Source: an uncultured Eubacteriales bacterium
GTDB taxonomy: Bacteria > Bacillota > Clostridia > UMGS1840
Direction of reading: 5' to 3'
NCBI GenBank assembly: GCA_900555525.1
Contig: USLP01000029.1
Coordinates: 1 to 9,861, forward strand
DNA: 9,861 nt
In this document: piece by piece, positions 1 through 5,436 of the stretch
Layout of the letters: every line of letters starts with the position of its first letter
Position numbering within the stretch: the first letter of the stretch is position 1
Made by a program: the position numbers and the translations under genes
The notes under the pieces: generated by a model
Seen by the model: only the letters and a program-made list of their open reading frames with translations
What the model was told of the DNA's origin: nothing
Database searches by the model: none

Positions 1-810
1 ATCCAAAACGGCTGTCATGAACAAAATTGATGTAAACGGAGACGGAAAAATCGATGTCGAAGATATAATTATTCTATCTCTTAAAACCCCGGGCGTAGGA
101 ATAAACCGTGAAGAATTTCTACGAAAAGAATTGACAAAAAACTATCCGTGCAATGTTTTGGAAAAAGCTATAGCCGAAACGCCCGCAAAGGCAGGAATAT
201 CTACAGCAGAAATAAATATAATAGCTGATAACGTAATTAAGTTTGAAAGAAATTGTGTAACGTCAATGTCGGTAGCTCTCGGTACTCCGGAGCGGCTATG
301 GCCGCAACAATTCCTGCGGATATAATACAATACTACGGCTATATGCTCCGTACGGCACAAAAATTAATGTATTTGTACGGTTTTCCTCAAATTGACATGG
401 CGGAACAGGGTCAGCAATTCGATTCGGAAACTTTAAATATATTGGTTGTTTGTTTGGGAGCCATGTATGGTGTCGCAGGAGCTAACGGAGCAATAAAAAC
501 AATGGCGAAAGCTTTGGCGGGCGGAGTTGAGAAGAAACTTATGAGAACCGCATTAACCAAAGGCGCTGTTTACCCAATCGTAAAAAATATATCAAAGTGG
601 TTTGGGGTGAAAATGACAAAAGAGGTCTTTGCGGGATTTTTCAAAAAGGCAATACCTGTTGTCGGCGGCGTTGTGGGCGGAGGTATTACATATGCAACCT
701 TTAAACCCTGCTGTGATAAGCTTAAATTATCGTTGCAGGATACGTATTTAAGCAATCCTAACCATGAGGAAACAGAAGATGAGATAATTATAGTTGAAAA
801 TGAGGAATAA
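1..810 (+). pseudogene. EcsC-like protein gene with N-terminal EF-hand/dockerin-like loop, frameshifted
   Basis: Two overlapping plus-strand frames read as one protein of at least 264 residues. The first runs open from the window edge (first ATG at 17, without a clear ribosome binding site, so the true start may lie upstream). It carries a calcium-loop-like DVNGDGKIDVED at 29-64. It reads sensibly to the LGTP at 278-289, then would continue as nonsense to a stop at 325. The second frame takes over at about 289 with GAAMAATIPADIIQYYGYM and runs to the stop at 808-810. One missing base near 287-290 explains the switch. The C-terminal half (KKAIPVVGGVVGGGITY, about 644-694, then an acidic tail) resembles, from memory, EcsC-family proteins of unknown biochemical role. 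The glycine-rich stretch may be membrane-associated. A sequencing error at CCGG could also cause the shift. The family assignment is moderate; the frame change is clear from the reading frames. Confidence 0.6.
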
Positions 811-813
811 AAG

Positions 814-1125
814 ATGAATTTAACGAAAAAAGCAACAGATATAATAGATCGTATTTAGTACACATATATACGAAAAATCAGAAAATGGATATTTTGTCCT
901 AACTGTCAGCAAAGTAAAATGACCATTGATAAAAATTCAATTTTGTGGACTTGTAAGGGATGCGGTTATACATTGTCGGCAGATGCATTAGGGGACGGTT
1001 ATATGTATTGGTTTTGTGATAAAGGCGGTAGTTATCTCAATAATCAAGAAGGATTTTGCATGAGCGCTTCAAAGCATATTTGCAAAAAATGCGGCTTCAT
1101 AAATGATATACAAAATAACGTATGA
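814..1125 (+). pseudogene. Zinc-ribbon protein gene, broken by a stop and frame changes
   Basis: A ribosome binding site (GAGGA, 802-806) precedes ATG 814, four bases after the upstream gene. The frame gives MNLTKKATDIIDRI and hits TAG at 856-858. The reading then seems to continue in the next frame (THIYEKSENGYF, 860-895). It returns to the first frame, where WIFCPNCQQSK (886-918) leads into MTIDKNSILWTCKGCGYTL and on to the TGA at 1123-1125. The visible cysteine pairs are CPNC (895-906), CKGC and CKKC. A fourth knuckle reads CDKG, so its second cysteine is lost. This fits a remnant of a protein with two zinc ribbons. A simple annotation would start at ATG 919 and give 68 residues, but that drops the first CxxC pair and has no good ribosome binding site. 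The function is unknown. Close spacing suggests it was co-transcribed with the EcsC-like gene. Confidence 0.5.
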
Positions 1126-1164
1126 AAAAATTGAAATAAATCAATCACGCTTCATGTAATTTTC

Positions 1165-1195
1165 CACTGTAGGGAACGCGCCACAGTGTCGTTCC
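1165..1195. repeat. Interleaved inverted repeats (hairpin or pseudoknot-like)
   Basis: CACTGT (1165-1170) is complementary to ACAGTG (1183-1188), and GGAACG (1173-1178) is complementary to CGTTCC (1190-1195). The two pairings are interleaved, so an RNA could form either helix or an H-type pseudoknot with short loops. The GTAGGG at its left side also occurs in the hairpin at 1821-1854, which suggests both derive from small dispersed clostridial repeats. There is no T-tract after it, so it is not a classic terminator. Confidence 0.4.
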
Positions 1196-1218
1196 GCATA
1201 ATTTGCACAAACCTATAA
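1192..1218. repeat. Short dispersed repeat, left copy (permuted relative to 1891-1919)
   Basis: The segment reads TTCCGCATAATTT followed by GCACAAACCTATAA. The same two blocks, with few differences, occur at 1891-1919 in the opposite order. They flank the stretch that holds the IS66 remnant, the putative leader RNA and the HicB-like gene. This is seen directly; its origin is unknown. Confidence 0.45.
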
Positions 1219-1337
1219 AACGGGCGGACACAGACGCCAAAGCCCTGACACCTCAGCAATACCGTTGGCTCATGGAGGGGTTAAGCATTGACCAGCCCAA
1301 GGCACATAAGGCCGTAAACACTTTGGAAATGGTTTGA
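1218..1337 (+). mobile_element. C-terminal remnant of IS66-family TnpB (IS66 Orf2)
   Basis: Read from 1218, the plus strand encodes about 39 residues including LTPQQYRWLMEGLSIDQPKA, ending at TGA 1335-1337. This closely resembles the C-terminal end of IS66-family TnpB, the accessory protein encoded between tnpA and the tnpC transposase in complete IS66 elements. The family protein is usually about 110-120 residues, so only the last third remains, with no start codon and no ribosome binding site. No transposase or terminal inverted repeat is visible nearby, so the element is dead. The final residues (NTLEMV) do not look like the family's usual end, so the 3' edge may be a junction with unrelated DNA. 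Confidence 0.7.
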
Positions 1338-1354
1338 AAAATGATAAGTTTTTC

Positions 1355-1383
1355 TGTACTTTCAGGTAGAAATATGGTATAAT
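1355..1383 (+). promoter_or_regulatory. Candidate sigma-A promoter with extended -10
   Basis: TATAAT (1378-1383) is preceded by TGG (1375-1377), giving an extended -10. A weak -35 (TGTACT, 1355-1360) lies 17 bases upstream. Transcription would begin near 1390, exactly where the 18-base inverted repeat starts. The call rests on consensus only, and AT-rich DNA gives chance matches. Confidence 0.5.
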
Positions 1384-1389
1384 AATTTT

Positions 1390-1594
1390 GCAAAACAATT
1401 TTAATAGTTAAAATATAATGAGAGTCTTTAATGGGATTTTTATGTCTTTTTGAGTACATAATATTAACGTACGAATTTGATAAAAATGCAGATTCAACAG
1501 TTAATAGTATGTGCTTATATATCCTATTAAAATTGTTTTGCGACTATGTGGGTCTGCGTTTTTTATGCGCTGACATCACGTTGGCGCATTTTTT
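1390..1594 (+). ncRNA. Putative structured leader RNA upstream of the HicB-like gene
   Basis: GCAAAACAATTTTAATAG (1390-1407) and CTATTAAAATTGTTTTGC (1524-1541) are perfect 18-base inverted repeats enclosing 116 bases. The left arm begins seven bases after a TATAAT box, so a transcript from that promoter would open with the closing stem. Inside, ATTTTTAT (1436-1443) can pair with ATAAAAAT (1480-1487), and GTAC (1454-1457) with GTAC (1469-1472). The right arm is followed by a possible small hairpin (1552-1574) and a terminator (1566-1594). No convincing coding frame lies inside. I do not recognise a known RNA family. A MITE-like element with terminal inverted repeats is the alternative, but no target-site duplication is visible next to the arms. 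The RNA reading is inference; the repeat is directly seen. Confidence 0.4.
1566..1594 (+). terminator. Rho-independent terminator in front of the HicB-like gene
   Basis: TGCGCTGAC (1566-1574) pairs with GTTGGCGCA (1580-1588) over nine positions, two of them G-U, around the loop ATCAC. Six T follow (1589-1594). It lies about eight bases before the ribosome binding site of the next gene. It therefore either ends a small RNA or works as an attenuator. The left stem overlaps an alternative hairpin (1552-1558 with 1568-1574, one mismatch), so the two cannot form together. Confidence 0.6.
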
Positions 1595-1615
1595 ATTTTA
1601 AAGAAGGTGATAAAT

Positions 1616-1795
1616 ATGGGAAAGCACAAAGCAATTATAATCGAAAAAATAAAAGAGGGGCTTTATACTTTGCAGGATTCGGAGCATGGCTTGGAGGCTT
1701 GCGGAGAAACGCCTGAGGATTGCAGGAAAAACCTTGAGCTTGCATTAAAAGCCTTTGAAATTTATGATAAAATAAAAGAAAATGAAGAAAAATAA
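1616..1795 (+). CDS. Small HicB-like protein, no HicA partner
   Basis: The 59-residue product starts MGKHKAIIIEKIKEGLYTLQ and contains GETPEDCRKNLELAL. This resembles the short beta-strand domain of HicB antitoxins, in which a GxT-E-A-xxNL-type segment starts the helix. HicB normally pairs with the HicA toxin (an RNase) and often carries a C-terminal ribbon-helix-helix or HTH DNA-binding domain. Neither that domain nor a hicA gene is present here, so this is a stand-alone single-domain protein whose role cannot be stated. The start is ATG 1616, with a strong ribosome binding site (GAAGGTGAT, 1603-1611). The in-frame GTG at 1607 lies inside that site and is unlikely. The gene follows a putative leader RNA and terminator, so it may be controlled by attenuation. 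A hairpin repeat lies downstream. Confidence 0.6.
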   Translation: MGKHKAIIIEKIKEGLYTLQDSEHGLEACGETPEDCRKNLELALKAFEIYDKIKENEEK

Positions 1796-1820
1796 AAAAC
1801 GGTGTTGGTGCGTACAGATC

Positions 1821-1854
1821 CCGTAGGGGCAGAGCAAGAGCTCTGCCCCTACGG
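1821..1854. repeat. Perfect 15-bp hairpin repeat between convergent genes
   Basis: CCGTAGGGGCAGAGC (1821-1835) and GCTCTGCCCCTACGG (1840-1854) are perfect inverted repeats with the loop AAGA. The element lies between the HicB-like gene and the end of the minus-strand operon. Neither side has a T-tract, so it is not a standard Rho-independent terminator, although so strong a hairpin may still slow polymerase or protect 3' ends. GTAGGGGC hairpins of this type are, to my recollection, common intergenic repeats in gut Clostridia. Confidence 0.7.
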
Positions 1855-1890
1855 AATTAAGTTATAAATAATAGTGAAAATTGGATAAGT

Positions 1891-1919
1891 TGTGCAAACC
1901 TATAATTCCGCATTATTTT
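1891..1919. repeat. Short dispersed repeat, right copy (permuted)
   Basis: The segment reads GTGCAAACCTATAA followed by TTCCGCATTATTTTT. The same blocks occur at 1192-1218 in reversed order (12 of 14 bases shared in the first block). It overlaps the last codons of the thioredoxin-reductase-like gene on the minus strand, so the repeat reaches the 3' end of the operon. Confidence 0.45.
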
Positions 1920-2782
1920 TTTCGTCTTAAATATTCAATTGCGCCAAGTCCTGCGTTCATGCCCTCGTAAACCGATTTTGCGATTTGCTTAAAGCCGCCC
2001 GTGCAGTCGCCTGCCGCAAAAATTCCCGATATATTCGTTTCACCCTTTTCGGATATTACGATATTATCGTTTTGCATTACTATGCCTGCCTTTTTGGCAA
2101 GCTCGTTTCCGCCTGCCGTTCCCTCGGCAATAAACAAACCGCTCAAATTAAGCGTTGTACCGTCAAAAAATCTTATACCCTCCAAGACTTCATCACCGAA
2201 AAGCGATTCGATTTTTTTCGTATTCACTTTAAAGCGTTCGTCATATGCTCCGATTTCTTCGCCGTTTGTAAGAATCGTTACGGACGAGGCAAGCCCCAAA
2301 AGCTCCTTTGCTTCATGGAAAGCGTATTCTTTATTCCCCAAAACGGCAACGTCTCTGCCTCTGTAAAAAAATGCGTCGCATACGGCGCAGTAGCTTACGC
2401 CCGTTCCCTCATATGCTTTCAAATTCGGTATGCTCGGCTTTTTACGCTTCGCGCCTACGGCAATTATAACCGTTTTTCCCTCATATTTTCCACTGTCCGT
2501 ATCAACTCCGAAACCGCTTTCGGAAAAGCCTATCGAGAAAACCTCTGTTTTTATGATTTTTACTCCCAATTCCCGCGCGCCCGAAAGTCCTCTTTCGTAA
2601 AGCTCCGCGCCCGATACGGCTTTCGGGAAACCGTAATAATTCTCTATTTTTTCAGTTTTTTTGAGCGAGCCGCCGTCATTTTCCAAAATGCAGACGGAAA
2701 AACCCGCTCTCACAGCATAAAGAGCCGCCGATACCCCTGCGGGGCCTCCGCCTGTTATAATTACGTCAAAGCTGTTATTCAT
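1913..2782 (-). CDS. Thioredoxin-reductase-like FAD disulfide oxidoreductase without NADPH motif
   Basis: The 289-residue product has the class II thioredoxin reductase layout. It shows an FAD Rossmann loop GGGPAG (residues 11-16), a redox pair CAVC (132-135) and the second FAD motif GIFAAGDCTGG (253-263). In normal NADPH-dependent enzymes the CxxC domain carries GGGDSA and an HRR-type motif for the NADPH phosphate. Here the corresponding stretch reads VAVLGNKEYAFHEAKEL and then LTNGEEIGAYDERF, so both signatures are missing. Clostridial ferredoxin-dependent flavin thioredoxin reductase (FFTR) shares this loss, and that is the best guess. It would reduce thioredoxin-like proteins in the cytoplasm. 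The ATG at 2782 overlaps the end of apbE by 8 bases. AAAGGA lies 14 bases upstream, which is long, so coupling to apbE is likely. An in-frame GTG at 2794 is a less good alternative. This is the last gene of the run. Confidence 0.8.
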   Translation of the reverse strand: MNNSFDVIITGGGPAGVSAALYAVRAGFSVCILENDGGSLKKTEKIENYYGFPKAVSGAELYERGLSGARELGVKIIKTEVFSIGFSESGFGVDTDSGKYEGKTVIIAVGAKRKKPSIPNLKAYEGTGVSYCAVCDAFFYRGRDVAVLGNKEYAFHEAKELLGLASSVTILTNGEEIGAYDERFKVNTKKIESLFGDEVLEGIRFFDGTTLNLSGLFIAEGTAGGNELAKKAGIVMQNDNIVISEKGETNISGIFAAGDCTGGFKQIAKSVYEGMNAGLGAIEYLRRKK

Positions 2783-3692
2783 ACTTGATTTCACGTTCCT
2801 TTCCCAAAACGGTAATTTCACCGTTTTCCATAACGAAAATTACAGTAATATCATTTGGTATTTTCGCATTTTCAATACCCGAAACAAAGTACGACGTGGA
2901 CAAAATATCCGATTTTAATGCGCTGTCGGAAATAACCGTAACGGATAAAAGTCCGTTTCGTACGCTTTTCCCCGTTTTCGGATTAAGTATATGACAATAT
3001 GTTTCGCCGTTATACGTAAAATTGCGTTCATATGAGCCCGAAGTGGAGACGCTCTCCCCTTTTTCTATGAAAACCGTACAGAAAAAACCGCCGTTTGGGT
3101 TTTTAACACCCACCGAGGCTTTCCTGTTAAGCGTTGATTTTATCGTACCGCCTATGTCTATTATTCCCGTGCAGTTGTCCGCAATTTCATAAACCCTGTC
3201 GCACATATAGCCTTTTGCAACGGCTCCCAGCTCAATCTGCGCATTGTTTAACAACGTGATTTCGTTATCGTTTATCACGATATTTTCATATCCGACGCTT
3301 TTTTTCGCCTCCGTAAGCTCCGCCTCTGTCGGAGGAACAGGCGAATCGGACGAAAAATCCCAAAGGCTTGTATAGGGACGTACCGAAATATCGAAAAATT
3401 CGCCGCAATATGGAAGCGACTGCTCTATAACCGCAAACAAATCTTTGTTTTCTTTGGTTTTTGAGATATGCTTTTCTTCATTTAGCGTATAAAGCTCCGA
3501 CTTTTTGTATGCGTTAAAAAGCTTATCGCTGTTTGAAAGAGCGGTGCGGATTTCTTTTTTCTGCAGGGAGGTCATGCCGTTTAGTTTTACGCTGTAGGGC
3601 GAATCCATATTAAAGCCGTTTATTTCCTCCGTTTTGGAGCAGGAGCAAAAAAGAAACAGGCAGATTATAATTAAAGGTAAAAGCTTTTTCAT
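2775..3692 (-). CDS. apbE: ApbE-family FAD:protein FMN transferase, lipoprotein
   Basis: ApbE-type enzymes use FAD and Mg2+ to attach FMN covalently to a Thr or Ser of target proteins such as Rnf and Nqr subunits. The 305-residue product begins with a short hydrophobic signal peptide (residues 4-16) and a lipobox-like FCSC with Cys18 as the likely lipidated residue, so it should sit on the outer face of the membrane. Family motifs in order are FDISVRPYTSLW (100-111), ELGAVAKGYMCDRV (154-167), DIGGT (179-183), STSGSYERNF (216-225), CHILNPKTG (233-241) and SDILSTSYF (261-269), whose Asp and Thr bind metal and flavin in the family. The start overlaps the trmFO stop by four bases (ATGA) and has no strong ribosome binding site, so translation is probably coupled. 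No flavinylation target is in the window. Confidence 0.92.
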   Translation of the reverse strand: MKKLLPLIIICLFLFCSCSKTEEINGFNMDSPYSVKLNGMTSLQKKEIRTALSNSDKLFNAYKKSELYTLNEEKHISKTKENKDLFAVIEQSLPYCGEFFDISVRPYTSLWDFSSDSPVPPTEAELTEAKKSVGYENIVINDNEITLLNNAQIELGAVAKGYMCDRVYEIADNCTGIIDIGGTIKSTLNRKASVGVKNPNGGFFCTVFIEKGESVSTSGSYERNFTYNGETYCHILNPKTGKSVRNGLLSVTVISDSALKSDILSTSYFVSGIENAKIPNDITVIFVMENGEITVLGKEREIKYE

Positions 3693-4996
3693 AAGGCATT
3701 GCTTTCTATAAAGCTGTCCATTACGCCGAGCGCTTTAAGCGCCGTTTTTTCGTAGCGTTCTTTTTTTGACTTTATGCGTTCGGGAAGCTTGGGAAGAATA
3801 CCGAAATTCATGTTCATAGGCTGAAAATTCTTAACGCTTTCGTCCGTAACATAGCCCATAAGCGACCCCAGAGCCGTTTCCGGCGGGAACGCAATTTCCT
3901 CCTCGCCCAAAACTCTTTTTACAGCGTTTATTCCGCACAAAATTCCCGACGCCATAGATTCAACATAGCCCTCAACGCCCGTTATCTGCCCTGCAAGAAA
4001 AATATTTTTGTTCATTTTAAGCTGTCCTGTCGGGAGCAAATGAACGGGCGAATTTATATACGTATTTCTGTGCATAACTCCGTAGCGTACAAATTCAGCG
4101 TTGTTAAGACCCGGTATCATAGAAAACACACGCTTTTGCTCGCCGAATTTCAAATTTGTCTGAAAGCCGACAAGATTATAAAGCGTATCTTCCTTATTTT
4201 CTCTGCGCAACTGCACAACGGCATGATAACGCTCGCCCGTTTTCGGATTTTCAAGTCCGACAGGCTTTAAAGGTCCGAACGTCAGCGTTTGTTCACCTCG
4301 TTTCGCCATAACCTCAACAGGCATACACCCCTCGAAAACCTTGACGTTTTCAAATTCCTTAAGCTGTACCGTCTGCGCATTTATAAGCTCGTTATAAAAA
4401 TTTTCGTATTGCTTATGCGTAAACGGGCAGTTTATATAATCATCGCCGCCTTTGTCATACCTTGCCTTTTTGTAGCAGATATTCATATCGAGCGAATCCT
4501 TTGTTACAACGGGCGACGCCGCATCATAAAAGTACAGACTTTTTTCGTCCGTAAGCTTTGTTATGCTTTTTGCAAGCCCCTCGCTCACCAAAGGCCCTGC
4601 CGCAATTATGACGATACCGTCGGGGATTTCCGTTATTTCCTCATCAACCACCGTTATATATGGATTATTCCTTATTTTATCGGTGATATAGCCCGCAAAA
4701 ACATCTCTGTCAACCGCAAGCGCGTCGCCTGCCGGAACCTTTGCGATTTCCGCCGCCTCCATGCAAAGCGAACCGAGCCTGCGTATTTCCTCCTTCAAAA
4801 GTCCGCAGGCATTCGTTATGCCGTTTCCCTTTAAAGAATTTGAGCAGACAAGCTCGCCCAAAAGCTCGCTGTGCTGCGCAGGCGTTTTTTTCACTTTTTT
4901 CATTTCGTAAAGGCAGACGGGAATTTTGGCTTTTGCGATACGGTATGCCGCTTCACAGCCTGCAAGTCCTCCGCCTATAACCGTAACTGTTTCCAT
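3689..4996 (-). CDS. trmFO: TrmFO, methylenetetrahydrofolate-tRNA (uracil-54-C5)-methyltransferase
   Basis: TrmFO makes m5U54 (ribothymidine) in the T-loop of tRNA, taking the methylene group from 5,10-methylene-THF and reducing it through FAD. The 435-residue product has the FAD loop GGGLAG (residues 8-13 from ATG 4996) and CSNSLKGN with the conserved Cys (51). GCMPVEVMAKRGEQ holds the second conserved Cys (224). The C-terminal FAD motif GYVESMASGILCGINA is also present. These match the two cysteines known in the Bacillus enzyme. Two ATGs are possible. AAAGGA lies eight bases before ATG 4996 but only two before ATG 5002, so 4996 is preferred. Starting at 5002 would add two residues and also aligns well with the family. 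It follows pyrI after 12 bases and overlaps apbE by four. Confidence 0.95.
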   Translation of the reverse strand: METVTVIGGGLAGCEAAYRIAKAKIPVCLYEMKKVKKTPAQHSELLGELVCSNSLKGNGITNACGLLKEEIRRLGSLCMEAAEIAKVPAGDALAVDRDVFAGYITDKIRNNPYITVVDEEITEIPDGIVIIAAGPLVSEGLAKSITKLTDEKSLYFYDAASPVVTKDSLDMNICYKKARYDKGGDDYINCPFTHKQYENFYNELINAQTVQLKEFENVKVFEGCMPVEVMAKRGEQTLTFGPLKPVGLENPKTGERYHAVVQLRRENKEDTLYNLVGFQTNLKFGEQKRVFSMIPGLNNAEFVRYGVMHRNTYINSPVHLLPTGQLKMNKNIFLAGQITGVEGYVESMASGILCGINAVKRVLGEEEIAFPPETALGSLMGYVTDESVKNFQPMNMNFGILPKLPERIKSKKERYEKTALKALGVMDSFIESNAL

Positions 4997-5008
4997 TTTC
5001 ATCTTCCT

Positions 5009-5434
5009 TTATTGCTGTTTTGCCTTGCTTTCGCAGTAAATACATCTGTATGTGCGGTTTTTGGGGTCGGTAAGTTTAAAAATGTGGTCAATTTCCTGTT
5101 CTACGGTTGTTATACATCTCGGATTTTTACATTTTATAACATTCTTAATCTGCTTGGGAAGCTTTAAGTGCCGTTTTTCCGAAATTTTGCCGTCCTTTAT
5201 TATATTAACGGTTGTGTCGGGGTCGATATATCCCAAAATATCAAGGTCTATATCGATATCCGAATCGATTTTTATAATATCCTTTTTACCCATTTTTTTG
5301 CTTGGTACGTTTTTTATAATCGCAACGGAGCAATGATGAAGCTCACCCAGCTTCAAAAGCTCGTAAAGCTCCATGCTTTTTTCCGCTCTTATATGGTCAA
5401 TAACAATACCGTTTTTAATAGAATCTATATTCAT
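5009..5434 (-). CDS. pyrI: Aspartate carbamoyltransferase regulatory subunit PyrI
   Basis: PyrI is the non-catalytic, nucleotide-binding subunit that makes aspartate transcarbamoylase responsive to CTP and ATP in the enterobacterial enzyme. The 141-residue product starts MNIDSIKNGIVIDHI, typical of the N-terminal allosteric domain. It ends in a four-cysteine zinc site, C102-x4-C107 and C131-x2-C134 (KCKNPRC, YRCIYC), which docks to PyrB. The length is slightly below the usual 150. ATG 5434 is set by a strong GGAGGTG site that overlaps the end of pyrB, leaving two bases between the genes. An upstream in-frame start in the pyrB coding region lacks such a site. Whether this subunit confers CTP inhibition here cannot be read from the sequence. 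Confidence 0.95.
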   Translation of the reverse strand: MNIDSIKNGIVIDHIRAEKSMELYELLKLGELHHCSVAIIKNVPSKKMGKKDIIKIDSDIDIDLDILGYIDPDTTVNIIKDGKISEKRHLKLPKQIKNVIKCKNPRCITTVEQEIDHIFKLTDPKNRTYRCIYCESKAKQQ

Positions 5435-5436
5435 GC

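Noticed and set aside
1253..1459. Minus-strand frame of 68 residues across the IS66 remnant and leader region
   Set aside because: It crosses the recognisable TnpB tail on the other strand and the inverted repeat, and has no recognisable protein feature.
1390..1541. CRISPR repeat/anti-repeat (tracrRNA-like) reading of the 18-base inverted repeat
   Set aside because: No repeat-spacer array and no cas gene is visible in the window, and two inverted arms alone do not support it.
1821..1854. Standard Rho-independent terminator for the operon
   Set aside because: No T-tract follows the hairpin on either strand.
1985..2788. Long plus-strand open frame (267 residues) opposite the thioredoxin-reductase-like gene
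   Set aside because: It lies antisense to a clear FAD enzyme gene, has no ribosome binding site and resembles no family. Codon bias on the minus strand leaves this frame open by chance.
4289..4834. Plus-strand open frame of 181 residues inside trmFO
   Set aside because: It is fully antisense to trmFO, whose family motifs are intact across the same region.
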